From an uncultured Bacteroidia bacterium (GTDB lineage Bacteria; Bacteroidota; Bacteroidia; Bacteroidales; Prolixibacteraceae), in contig CAIXCY010000079.1 in the NCBI GenBank assembly GCA_903918045.1, positions 17,512-81,511 on the forward strand: a stretch of 64,000 nucleotides of DNA. The letters run 5' to 3'. The translations under genes and the position numbers were made by a program. Position 1 is the first letter of the stretch. Every line of letters starts with the position of its first letter. The notes under the pieces are model-generated. The model saw nothing but the letters and a program-made list of their open reading frames with translations. It ran no database searches and was not told the DNA's origin. Of this stretch, positions 8,523-17,278 are shown one piece after another.

Positions 8523-9869
8523 TTACAGCCTCGCCTTAATCTCCGCGGTCTCTTTCTCGAAACCCGGTTTTTCAAGCAGTGCAAACATATTCTTCTTATA
8601 GGCTTCAACACCCGGCTGATCAAACGGATTAACATCGAGAATATACCCGCTGATTCCACAGGCAATCTCAAAGAAATAGATCAATTGACCCAGGTAATAC
8701 TCGTTTAATTGAGGGATACTAATCCGGATATTTGGAACACCTCCGTCAACATGGGCAATACTGGTGCCAAGTTCTGCCATTTTATTCACATAGTCAACCC
8801 TCTTTCCTGCCAGGAAATTAAGTTTATCAAGGTCTGCCTTATCTTCCGGAACGAGCACTTCGTTATTCACATTTTCGACAGAGAGAACGGTTTCAAAAAG
8901 AATCCGCTCCCCTTCCTGGATATACTGCCCCATTGAATGAAGGTCGCTTGAAAAGTCAACACTTGCCGGAAAGATCCCTTTAAGCTCTTTTCCTTCACTT
9001 TCACCATAAAGTTGTTTCCACCACTCTGCGAAGAAGTGAAGCTTTGGGTTGTAATTGACCATTATCTCTACCTTTTTGCCACTCCTGTAAAGGGCATTCC
9101 GGGCAGCCGCATATTGAGCCGCGATATTTTCCTCAAACGGTACATCGGCTCCGCAGGCAAGCTCCATCGATTTTGCACCGTTAACCAGTTCGCGGACATT
9201 GAATCCGGCTATGGCAATGGCAATCAATCCTACCGGGGTTAGAACCGAATAGCGGCCACCTACGTCATCCGGGATCACAAATGTTTTATAACCCTCCTCT
9301 TTTGCAAGGGTTTTTAAGGCGCCACGGGATTCATCGGTTATTGCAATAATTCGTTTCCGGGCCTCTTCTACGCCGTATTTATCTTCGAGATCCTGTTTCA
9401 GAAGTCTGAAAGCCAGGGCAGGTTCTGTGGTTGTACCCGATTTGGAGATAATCGCACAACCCCACTCCTTATTGTCGAGAAGATCGCGTAATTCGAAAAG
9501 GTAATCCTCGCTGATATTCTGACCGGCAAAAAGGACTAACGGGGCTTCAAAGCTCCCCTTAATCTGTGCAAATGAATCTGAAAGGGCATCGATTACGGCC
9601 TTGCTTCCCAGATAGGAACCTCCAATTCCAATGACAACAAAAACCTCAAGGTGTTTTGATTGCAGTTTTAAGGAGACTTTTTCAACCTCTTCGAGCAGCG
9701 ATTCTGAAATTGAAGATGGAAGGTCGACCCATCCCAGGAAATCGTTCCCCTTTCCGCTTTTATCGCGGAGTGCTGAATTTTGTTTTTCGGCAGCCGCTTT
9801 GTAGGCTACAATCTCCTCAGACGGGACAAAACTGTAGACTTTGTCCAGGTGTAATGAAATATTCTTCAT
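8523..9869 (-). CDS. pgi: Glucose-6-phosphate isomerase
   Basis: A 448-residue cytoplasmic enzyme interconverting glucose 6-phosphate and fructose 6-phosphate in glycolysis and gluconeogenesis. The length fits the short Bacteroidetes/Firmicutes form. Two SIS-type sugar-isomerase lobes are evident: [11 protein letters not shown] near residue 80, the Ser/Thr-rich phosphate loop [10 protein letters not shown] near 143, [11 protein letters not shown] near 205, and the second signature [18 protein letters not shown] near the C-terminus. It is the last gene of the lysS-gpsA-pgi operon (gap 11 after gpsA), an arrangement known from Bacteroidales, and is followed by a strong terminator. Confidence 0.97.
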   Translation of the reverse strand: MKNISLHLDKVYSFVPSEEIVAYKAAAEKQNSALRDKSGKGNDFLGWVDLPSSISESLLEEVEKVSLKLQSKHLEVFVVIGIGGSYLGSKAVIDALSDSFAQIKGSFEAPLVLFAGQNISEDYLFELRDLLDNKEWGCAIISKSGTTTEPALAFRLLKQDLEDKYGVEEARKRIIAITDESRGALKTLAKEEGYKTFVIPDDVGGRYSVLTPVGLIAIAIAGFNVRELVNGAKSMELACGADVPFEENIAAQYAAARNALYRSGKKVEIMVNYNPKLHFFAEWWKQLYGESEGKELKGIFPASVDFSSDLHSMGQYIQEGERILFETVLSVENVNNEVLVPEDKADLDKLNFLAGKRVDYVNKMAELGTSIAHVDGGVPNIRISIPQLNEYYLGQLIYFFEIACGISGYILDVNPFDQPGVEAYKKNMFALLEKPGFEKETAEIKARL

Positions 9870-9880
9870 AAAAAATTGAA

Positions 9881-10885
9881 TTAACGCAAATGTTCTGTTA
9901 ATAACCGGATCTCAATAGCCGGCGAGATATTTTCGTAAATGATATTATAGACCGAATCTGTAATCGGCATATTGATATGGTACTGTAAATTAAGTTCTTT
10001 AATACATTTGGTGGCATAATATCCTTCGGCAATCATGTCCATTTCGAGCATTGCCGAACGAACGGTATAACCTTTGCCGATCATGGTTCCAAAAGCGCGG
10101 TTGCGCGAAAAGTGAGAATATCCGGTTACCAGAAGGTCACCAAGATATGCCGATGATTTGATATCCCTTGTAATTGGGTGGACCGTATCGACAAACCGCT
10201 TAATTTCCTGAATTGCATTTGACATCAGCACCGCCTGAAAATTATCACCATAACGCAAACTATGAGAAATACCGGCGGCGATAGCCATAATATTTTTCAA
10301 AACGGCCGAGTACTCGGTTCCCCAGATATCATCCGAGATATGGGTACGGATCGAAGGACCCTCGAGTAACATCGCAAATTGCCTGGCCCTTTTCACATCG
10401 GGGCTCGCGATAGTCAGGTACGAAAGGAGATCGCGGGCAACCTCCTCGGCATGACATGGACCCGCAATAACTCCAAACTGATCAAAAGGGACGTCATAAA
10501 ACTCATGAAAGAATTCACCCACGACGAGATTGTCATCCGGAATAATCCCCTTAATTGCAGAAATCACATAACGGTCTCCGATATCTACTTTGAGGTGGCT
10601 CAAAGTATCCTTGAGAAATGCGGAGGGGGTCACAAAGACAAGGATATCCGAGTTTTTGACAATCTCATTAATATCTGAATAAAAATTTATACGCGACATC
10701 TCAAACTCCACAGAACGCAGGTAGTTGGGATTATGACGAAACTTTTTAAACAGTTCGATATTCTCCTCTTTGCGTATGAACCAATTCAATTCAGGTAAGT
10801 TATAGATCAGAATCTTGGCCAGCGCAGTGGCCCAACTTCCGCTACCTATTATGCCAACCCTGCTTTTCTCGTTAATTTCAGTCAT
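9881..10885 (-). CDS. gpsA: NAD(P)-dependent glycerol-3-phosphate dehydrogenase
   Basis: A 334-residue cytoplasmic enzyme reducing dihydroxyacetone phosphate to sn-glycerol 3-phosphate for phospholipid synthesis. The Rossmann fingerprint [13 protein letters not shown] is at residues 11-23. The substrate-binding helix includes [14 protein letters not shown], with the conserved catalytic lysine. Length is normal for the family. It is the middle gene of the operon, 12 bases after lysS and 11 before pgi. Confidence 0.96.
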   Translation of the reverse strand: MTEINEKSRVGIIGSGSWATALAKILIYNLPELNWFIRKEENIELFKKFRHNPNYLRSVEFEMSRINFYSDINEIVKNSDILVFVTPSAFLKDTLSHLKVDIGDRYVISAIKGIIPDDNLVVGEFFHEFYDVPFDQFGVIAGPCHAEEVARDLLSYLTIASPDVKRARQFAMLLEGPSIRTHISDDIWGTEYSAVLKNIMAIAAGISHSLRYGDNFQAVLMSNAIQEIKRFVDTVHPITRDIKSSAYLGDLLVTGYSHFSRNRAFGTMIGKGYTVRSAMLEMDMIAEGYYATKCIKELNLQYHINMPITDSVYNIIYENISPAIEIRLLTEHLR

Positions 10886-10897
10886 TTTAGCGACGTA

Positions 10898-12619
10898 TTA
10901 ATTTAACCAATTTGACACATCGTTTGCCGCCGGATTAGGGAGCCCAAGCTGGTTTTTTTTATTATACCCGCATAAATCGTTGAATAATTTACCCGGTTTT
11001 ACCTCTTTAAGCTGTGAAACCCGTTTATACCCCATTTTCATCAATACCTCGACCCATTCATAAGGAATTCCAAGCTCGATATATTTTTCGGCTGGATCCT
11101 CTTCTGCCCTTTTTTCAGGTTTCATCTGCGGAAAGAGCAGGACATCCTGGATTGACACCGAGTTGGTCATAAGCATTGTAAGCCTGTCTATTCCGATTCC
11201 CATTCCGGAAGTAGGTGGCATGCCGTATTCGAGCGCCCGTACAAAATCCATATCGATAAACATTGCTTCATTATCCCCCTTTTCTGAGAGACGGAGCTGC
11301 TCCTGAAAACGATCAAGCTGATCGATCGGATCATTCAGCTCAGAATAAGCGTTACATAACTCTTTGCCGTTTACCATCAGCTCAAACCTTTCGGTAAGAT
11401 CCGGATTATCACGGTGCTTCTTGCACAGCGGTGACATCTCAACAGGATAATCGGTGATAAAAGTGGGTTGTATATAATGACCTTCGCATTTCTCACCAAA
11501 GATCTCATCTATTAATTTTCCTTTTCCCATGGTGTTGTCATACTCAACACCCGTTTTTTTACACACTTCACGCAAACCATCTTCATCCATTCCCGAAATA
11601 TCGAAGCCCGTATGTTCTTTTATCGAATCGAACATCGTGATCCGTTTAAAAGGGCGCTTAAAATCAATTTCCTTCTCCCCAACAGTAACACTGGTTTTGC
11701 CATGAAGTGCCAGAGCGACGCGCTCGATCATCTCCTCGGTAAAATCCATCATCCAGTTATAGTCCTTGTAAGCGACGTAGATCTCCATAACTGTAAATTC
11801 AGGATTGTGGGTGCGGTCCATCCCCTCGTTCCTAAAATCCTTCGAAAATTCGTAGACTCCCTCAAATCCTCCAACGATCAATCGTTTCAAATACAATTCG
11901 TTTGCAACCCTGAGATAGAGCGGCATATTGAGTGCATTATGATGAGTTATGAATGGGCGGGCGGAAGCGCCACCCGGAATAGGTTGTAAAATAGGTGTTT
12001 CAACTTCAATATATCCGCGCTCGTTGAATAATTCGCGCATCTGATTAATGATTTTGGTCCGTTTCAGAAAAACCTCCTTAACATGCGGATTAACAATCAG
12101 ATCGAGATAGCGCTGACGATATCGCTGTTCAGGATCAGTGAAAGCATCAAAAGTCTTTCCGTCCTTCTCCTTAACCACAGGGAGCGGTTTAATCGACTTG
12201 CTTAGTAAAACAAATTCCCGCACATGAATCGTAGTTTCACCCATCTGGGTAACAAAAACATACCCCATTACGCCAATGATATCACCAATATCCAGGAGTT
12301 TTTTAAACACCTCATTGTAAAGGGTTTTATCCTCCCCAGGGCAGATCTCGTCACGGCTTATATAGATCTGAATCCGGCCTGTTTCATCCTGAAGTTCACC
12401 GAACGACACCTTGCCCATGATACGCTGACTCATCAATCTTCCGGCAAATACGACCTCCTGAAGATTAGGGATTTCTGGATTGAAAGTAGTTAGTATCTGG
12501 TTAGCGTTAGTATTGATTTTAAACTCATTCGCCGGGTAAGGATTGATCCCGAGATCACGCAGCTTCTGCAAAGAACCGCGCCGGATCAATTCCTGTTCGC
12601 TTAAATCTATATTGCTCAT
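10898..12619 (-). CDS. lysS: Lysine--tRNA ligase, class II
   Basis: A 573-residue class II aminoacyl-tRNA synthetase charging tRNA-Lys. It has an N-terminal OB-fold anticodon-binding domain (about 55-150), class II motif 2 FRNEGMDRTHNPEFTVMEIY, and motif 3 GMGIGIDRLTML. The C-terminal extension of about 70 residues after motif 3 (EWVEVLMKMGY onward) is a feature I associate with Bacteroidetes LysS. It is the first gene of the lysS-gpsA-pgi operon and is divergent from recJ, with a 130-base intergenic region containing promoters for both. Confidence 0.97.
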   Translation of the reverse strand: MSNIDLSEQELIRRGSLQKLRDLGINPYPANEFKINTNANQILTTFNPEIPNLQEVVFAGRLMSQRIMGKVSFGELQDETGRIQIYISRDEICPGEDKTLYNEVFKKLLDIGDIIGVMGYVFVTQMGETTIHVREFVLLSKSIKPLPVVKEKDGKTFDAFTDPEQRYRQRYLDLIVNPHVKEVFLKRTKIINQMRELFNERGYIEVETPILQPIPGGASARPFITHHNALNMPLYLRVANELYLKRLIVGGFEGVYEFSKDFRNEGMDRTHNPEFTVMEIYVAYKDYNWMMDFTEEMIERVALALHGKTSVTVGEKEIDFKRPFKRITMFDSIKEHTGFDISGMDEDGLREVCKKTGVEYDNTMGKGKLIDEIFGEKCEGHYIQPTFITDYPVEMSPLCKKHRDNPDLTERFELMVNGKELCNAYSELNDPIDQLDRFQEQLRLSEKGDNEAMFIDMDFVRALEYGMPPTSGMGIGIDRLTMLMTNSVSIQDVLLFPQMKPEKRAEEDPAEKYIELGIPYEWVEVLMKMGYKRVSQLKEVKPGKLFNDLCGYNKKNQLGLPNPAANDVSNWLN

Positions 12620-12656
12620 TTTAAATGTTTACCTTCAGTTATTCGAAAAATATGTG

Positions 12657-12664
12657 CAAAGGTA
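12657..12664 (-). promoter_or_regulatory. Candidate -7 element for lysS-gpsA-pgi
   Basis: The minus strand reads TACCTTTG, a perfect TAnnTTTG, 38 bases before the lysS ATG. No matching TTTG is seen at -33. Confidence 0.55.
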
Positions 12665-12678
12665 CAAAAAGTTATCCT

Positions 12679-12708
12679 TTTGGAAATAGCTACTTTTTAG
12701 TATATTTG
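12679..12708 (+). promoter_or_regulatory. Candidate promoter for recJ
   Basis: TATATTTG at 12701-12708 matches TAnnTTTG, and TTTG at 12679-12682 lies 18 bases upstream as a -33 element. The leader to the recJ ATG at 12750 would be about 35 bases. Confidence 0.65.
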
Positions 12709-12749
12709 AGGAAAATATTTAGATTGTTAGCCTCAATTAAGAAGTAAGT

Positions 12750-14483
12750 ATGCAAAAATCGTGGAAAGTAAAGAAACCTGCTGATAACAACGACCTTAAA
12801 CATTTGTCTGCAGCGTTAAATATAGATATAGCGATTGCTAACTTACTTATCCAACGTGGAATAAAGACGTTTGCAGAGGCCCGTTCTTTTTTCCGTCCCA
12901 AGTTATCTGACCTTCACGATCCCTTTCTGATGAAAGATATGGATAAGGCTGTAGCCCGTATTAAACAGGCTATTGACAATGATGAGAAGGTGATGGTTTA
13001 TGGGGATTATGATGTTGACGGCACCACTTCGGTCGCATTAATGTACTCTTTTCTAAGAAGCCGGCTAACCAATATAGATTATTATATCCCGGATCGCTAT
13101 ATGGAAGGTTACGGAATATCCCGAATCAGTATCGACTACGCAGCTCAAAACAGCTTTTCACTGGTAATTGTTTTGGATTGTGGAATTAAGGCAAATGACA
13201 AAATTAGTTATGCCAAAGAGCTGGGCATCGATTTTATCATTTGTGATCACCACAATCCTGACGCAATCGTTCCGGATGCTGTGGCTGTTCTCGATCCAAA
13301 ACAGCCCGACTGCAACTATCCATACAAGGAACTTTCGGGTTGCGGAGTTGGTTTCAAACTCATACAGGCTTATTGTATCAATCAGGGAATTCCCGAAGAA
13401 GTTGCTATGGAATTACTTGATTTAGTAGTCGTTAGTATTGCCTCTGACATTGTTCCGTTAACTGGAGAGAACCGTGTTTTAGCCTATTATGGTCTGCAAA
13501 AGCTAAATTCAAACCCATCCATCGGACTAAAAACGATCATCAAATATGCCGGGATGGTCGGCGAATTTAAAATCAACGATATCGTCTTTAAGATCGGCCC
13601 GCGGTTAAATGCTTCAGGAAGGATTGAGCATGGTAAAAAATCGGTGGCCATCCTCCTTGCCAAAGATGCCAAAGAGCTTGAGGACCTGGGTATTGAAATT
13701 AATTCCTACAATGAAATCCGAAAAACATTGGACCGGGAAATTACGCAGGAGGCTTTGGACATTATTGAGAAAAGTGAATTTTACGAAGGGAGGGTCAGTA
13801 CCGTTATTTATAACCGTGACTGGCACAAAGGGGTTGTCGGGATCGTAGCTTCGAGATTAACCGAGCATTATTACCGGCCAACCGTGGTACTCACCGAGTC
13901 GAATGGCCTTGCTACAGGATCGGCAAGATCAGTAGCCGAATTTGATTTATATGAAGCGATCAGCGCTTGTTCCGATCTGCTTGAGTCCTATGGAGGTCAT
14001 ATGTATGCTGCCGGTCTTTCGATGAAGCTGGAGAATGTCGCCGAATTTTCGCGCCGCTTTGAACAGGTTGTGAGGGATACAATTTCAAAAGAACAGCAAA
14101 AGCAGACGATCGAAATTGACGCAAAAATCTCTTTATCAGATCTTTCCCCTAAATTCCTTAAACTCCTGAATCAATTTGAACCTTACGGACCACATAATAT
14201 GATGCCGGTTTTCCTTACCGAGAATGTTATGGATTACGGAACAAGCCGGCTGGTAGGAAAAAACAATGAGCATCTGAAACTCGATCTAATGGAGGCCAAC
14301 CGCTCATCAGCCGTGTTTTCGGGGATTGCCTTTTCACAATCGGACCATCTTGATGTGATCAAACGCTCATTACCTTTCGATATTTGTTATTCCGTAACTG
14401 AAAATGAATACCGTGGTAAAACCTATATGCAGCTGAATGTGAGAGATATTCAATACCGGCATGAGGATAATGAGAATTCTTAA
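12750..14483 (+). CDS. recJ: Single-stranded-DNA-specific exonuclease RecJ
   Basis: A 577-residue 5'-3' single-strand exonuclease of the DHH superfamily, acting in recombination and mismatch or base-excision repair. DHH motif I is DYDVDGTTS (residues 88-96), the later metal-binding motif is CDHHNPD (about 165-171), and the DHHA1-like region with the glycine-rich substrate loop appears as ESYGGHMYAAGLS. The length is typical. It overlaps the following Nudix gene by 23 bases, so the two are probably co-translated. Confidence 0.96.
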   Translation: MQKSWKVKKPADNNDLKHLSAALNIDIAIANLLIQRGIKTFAEARSFFRPKLSDLHDPFLMKDMDKAVARIKQAIDNDEKVMVYGDYDVDGTTSVALMYSFLRSRLTNIDYYIPDRYMEGYGISRISIDYAAQNSFSLVIVLDCGIKANDKISYAKELGIDFIICDHHNPDAIVPDAVAVLDPKQPDCNYPYKELSGCGVGFKLIQAYCINQGIPEEVAMELLDLVVVSIASDIVPLTGENRVLAYYGLQKLNSNPSIGLKTIIKYAGMVGEFKINDIVFKIGPRLNASGRIEHGKKSVAILLAKDAKELEDLGIEINSYNEIRKTLDREITQEALDIIEKSEFYEGRVSTVIYNRDWHKGVVGIVASRLTEHYYRPTVVLTESNGLATGSARSVAEFDLYEAISACSDLLESYGGHMYAAGLSMKLENVAEFSRRFEQVVRDTISKEQQKQTIEIDAKISLSDLSPKFLKLLNQFEPYGPHNMMPVFLTENVMDYGTSRLVGKNNEHLKLDLMEANRSSAVFSGIAFSQSDHLDVIKRSLPFDICYSVTENEYRGKTYMQLNVRDIQYRHEDNENS

Positions 14484-15114
14484 AAACAGCTTAAAAGAGG
14501 CGCTTCAGAAAACACTGCCGGGGGAGGATGCCCATCGCCTGATGCTTCCTGTTGGTCGCGAACTCTACCCTGAAGCGGGTAAACAAAATATCATTCAGAG
14601 TAGTGTCCTAATTATCCTTTTCCCTTTAGATGATGGTTCAATACAGACCTGTTTAATCAGGCGACCTGCCGGGATGAGAAACCACGGCGGACAAATTGCA
14701 TTTCCCGGCGGACGATTTGAACCAACAGATCAAAATTTGATTCAGACGGCGCTTCGTGAGTCTTTCGAAGAGGTGGGGGTCTGCTCCGACCAACTTGAGA
14801 TAATCGGAGCCCTCACCCCAATCTATGTTCAGGTCAGTAATTTCACTATTAATCCTTTCATTGGCTGGTGCCATACCCGGCCCAACTTTAAAATCGAGGA
14901 AAGTGAAGTTGATGAGTTGCTTATTGTTCCAATTGAAAAATTGTTGCATCCTAAAACATTCCGGACCAAAGAGGTGATCACGTTGCGTGGGAATTTTAAT
15001 GTACCCGGATACGATATCGATTCAATCTTTATCTGGGGTGCTACGGCTATGATTCTCTCTGAATTCAATCAGATTTACCGCTCAGTAACCTCCGGGGAGG
15101 TTACTAAAGCCTAA
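14461..15114 (+). CDS. Nudix hydrolase, CoA-pyrophosphatase-like
   Basis: A 217-residue cytoplasmic Nudix protein. The segment MRNHGGQIAFPGGRFEP (about 77-93) is the CoA-pyrophosphatase (NudL/UPF0035) hallmark, running into the Nudix box core REsfEEvGv. Such enzymes cleave CoA and acyl-CoA to 3',5'-ADP and phosphopantetheine derivatives. The ATG used lies inside the recJ end (23-base overlap); a second in-frame ATG 9 bases later would shorten the overlap. It converges on the porin gene, 10 bases away. Confidence 0.88.
   Translation: MRIMRILKNSLKEALQKTLPGEDAHRLMLPVGRELYPEAGKQNIIQSSVLIILFPLDDGSIQTCLIRRPAGMRNHGGQIAFPGGRFEPTDQNLIQTALRESFEEVGVCSDQLEIIGALTPIYVQVSNFTINPFIGWCHTRPNFKIEESEVDELLIVPIEKLLHPKTFRTKEVITLRGNFNVPGYDIDSIFIWGATAMILSEFNQIYRSVTSGEVTKA
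15084..15105. terminator. Hairpin between convergent genes, possible bidirectional terminator
   Basis: A near-perfect palindrome (agtaacctcc at 15084-15093, ggaggttact at 15096-15105) lies at the very end of the Nudix coding sequence, just before the convergent porin stop. There is no T tract on either side, so termination is only suggested by position. Confidence 0.3.
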
Positions 15115-15124
15115 ATCCGTGGGT

Positions 15125-17194
15125 CTAGTTATAAAATGTCCACGACAATCCAAATGAAAGAGTTGAGATCTGTTCAGCATAACCTGGAGTGGTATAATAG
15201 CCTTTCCTGTTGATCTTTGTACCCAGATTTGTGTACTTCACATAAAAGCGCGTCCTTTTTAATTTGAGGTTGACAAAGAGATCCAGCCATGGAAAATTTC
15301 CAATCTTTTCAGTGTGCTGCACATAAAACATCCCCAGTGCCGGACTATAATAATCGGCATAATAACCAGTATCATAACGCAAATCGAAACCTATTTGGGT
15401 AGCAAGAACTCTTGCAACGTTCCCTGCCAAAAAGACCGTATTCCGGGTTGATACTTCAGGAATATGGATAAATTTATCGGTTGTGGATTTCTGATACATC
15501 ACCGAATTCTGAAGGTTCAGGGGACCGAATTTAAAATCTTTTCGTACAAAAATCTGAGCCACTGAAAACTCTGAGGTTGCCTGCGCGGGTAGCGAGGCTT
15601 CATTCCAATACATAAACCGGCTGACAATGGAGTATTTAAATCCGAATTTTAACCTTCTGTATGGTCTGTCATAGGCAGCTCCGACCATTAACTCGTAGGT
15701 CTTATTGAAATTATTCTCCCAGGTAAAGTGGTTGGAGTAATAATGGTTATAAAAATAGTCGGGGCTCGTATTGGTCATCCGACCGTTGAGCCGGACAAAT
15801 GAGGTGTCTTTCGAGGTTCTGATTGGTTTATCGATATTTCCGGAGAGATCAAAATCCCCTGCCCGATATCCCTGAATATAATACCTTCCGGAACCATTCC
15901 AGTTCAGGAATTTGGCGCTTGACTGGAAGATTGAACCACCTACAAAGGTGTTTGAGAGGCTTTTCGATTGGGTAAGCCCCAAAGGAGGCATCATAAGACC
16001 CGGCGTATAAATTAACGCCTCCCGGGGATAATAGAGACTGATTAAATCATTTCCGATATAGGCCTGTTTTCCAAACGTATATTTTCGGTCCGGCGCCTCC
16101 ACCCCTTTGAGGTAAAACAAATTTGTAATTCGCTTCATCCCGGTTTTATCCTGGGTTGCAGGCATTGCAACGGTCCCGGTTTGTGAATTGATATAGGGTT
16201 GATGGGCGGTTCCATAAAAATAAACCCTTCCTCTGGAATCTGTAAAGTCAAAATATGGATTTGGCTCAACCTCATGAAAATAGCGTGAATTATCTGTAAA
16301 TTCAAGTGTGTGCATGATTGTAAACCGGGGGATGAACTTTTGAAATTCTTCATCTTTCTCTTTCACCTTGATCCACTTGCCAAACTTATACTGATGGGCT
16401 ATAACCCCAAAAGTATTATTCGTCTCTGCGCCAGTGCCGTTGAACCAGACCGGGATATTTTCAGGTTTCAGATCCGGATTTTGAATATCAGTTGGCATTA
16501 ATAACCCCCCGTTTTCCTGATTGGTCGATTTATTCTTTCCAATAATAAACCACAAATCGTAGCGATCGACATTATAACTGGCAAAGAGATTGAGCGAATT
16601 ATCCTTTGCCTCCTGGGTAAGGTATTTCCCTTGAGAAGCTATTGAATTAAACGAGAATCCAAAATTTAATGACGGGTTGATATTTTGTGTCTGAAAGACA
16701 TGTAACCAGGACTCCCCCTTTGGTTTGTTATTAAACCATTGACCATATTCGAGTAGTGTAAACGGCTTTGTGGTATTGTAGAAGTGAATATCCTTCGGAA
16801 ATACTGAATAATCTTTATAATTGCGAAGGAATAAGAACTCATTTGAATCGAATGATCGTTGGAAGTAATCGTTGCTTTGTGTTGAGCTCCCCAGATTTCC
16901 GAGAGTCTGAGCTGAAATTGAGTGCTTTAATGCCGGATTATAGGTCTGAAAATCTGCAAACACAGTATCCAGCCGGCTATCCTTTAGCCGTGAATAACCG
17001 TCCTGTAATTGAAATACCTTCATTTTAAATACAACTGTATCCTTCGGAGCGGAGGATTTTCCCTTCCCCTTACCTCCCTGGCTCCGGGATTGCCCCGAAG
17101 AACTACCACCTCCATAATTACGATTTTGAGCAGTGGTTAAACCATAGGCAAACAGCAGCGCAACAAGAGTTATAAATTTCAACTGAATACTCAT
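15125..17194 (-). CDS. Putative outer membrane porin (Porin_10 type)
   Basis: A secreted beta-barrel of 689 residues when started at the ATG at 17194; a TTG three codons upstream also keeps the frame but is less likely. A signal peptide ends near TTAQ, followed by a Gly/Ser/Lys-rich linker, then alternating aromatic/polar strands through to the C-terminal aromatic-Asn end (SWTFYN), as expected for an outer membrane barrel. The overall pattern (SILDTVF-like linker, FQTYNPA, GNLGSS) is that of the Bacteroidetes putative porin family. Substrate is unknown. It converges with the Nudix gene. Confidence 0.82.
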   Translation of the reverse strand: MSIQLKFITLVALLFAYGLTTAQNRNYGGGSSSGQSRSQGGKGKGKSSAPKDTVVFKMKVFQLQDGYSRLKDSRLDTVFADFQTYNPALKHSISAQTLGNLGSSTQSNDYFQRSFDSNEFLFLRNYKDYSVFPKDIHFYNTTKPFTLLEYGQWFNNKPKGESWLHVFQTQNINPSLNFGFSFNSIASQGKYLTQEAKDNSLNLFASYNVDRYDLWFIIGKNKSTNQENGGLLMPTDIQNPDLKPENIPVWFNGTGAETNNTFGVIAHQYKFGKWIKVKEKDEEFQKFIPRFTIMHTLEFTDNSRYFHEVEPNPYFDFTDSRGRVYFYGTAHQPYINSQTGTVAMPATQDKTGMKRITNLFYLKGVEAPDRKYTFGKQAYIGNDLISLYYPREALIYTPGLMMPPLGLTQSKSLSNTFVGGSIFQSSAKFLNWNGSGRYYIQGYRAGDFDLSGNIDKPIRTSKDTSFVRLNGRMTNTSPDYFYNHYYSNHFTWENNFNKTYELMVGAAYDRPYRRLKFGFKYSIVSRFMYWNEASLPAQATSEFSVAQIFVRKDFKFGPLNLQNSVMYQKSTTDKFIHIPEVSTRNTVFLAGNVARVLATQIGFDLRYDTGYYADYYSPALGMFYVQHTEKIGNFPWLDLFVNLKLKRTRFYVKYTNLGTKINRKGYYTTPGYAEQISTLSFGLSWTFYN

Positions 17195-17200
17195 AGGGGG

Positions 17201-17208
17201 CAAAGATA
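17201..17208 (-). promoter_or_regulatory. -7-like element directly before the porin ATG
   Basis: TATCTTTG on the minus strand matches TAnnTTTG but ends only 6 bases before the ATG at 17194, so transcription would begin at or beside the start codon. It may be a leaderless promoter or a chance match. Confidence 0.3.
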
Positions 17209-17237
17209 GAAATTTCCTGCAACATGGAATAGGGGGG

Positions 17238-17270
17238 AATTAACGGAATAACTTCTAAAAGACGTTAATT
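17238..17270. terminator. Weak hairpin downstream of the kelch regulator gene
   Basis: Arms aattaacg (17238-17245) and cgttaatt (17263-17270) pair over an 8-base stem with a 17-base loop, 9 bases after the stop of the gene ending at 17279. There is no T run after it in the minus direction, so this is a weak call. Confidence 0.25.
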
Positions 17271-17278
17271 TTACGCTC

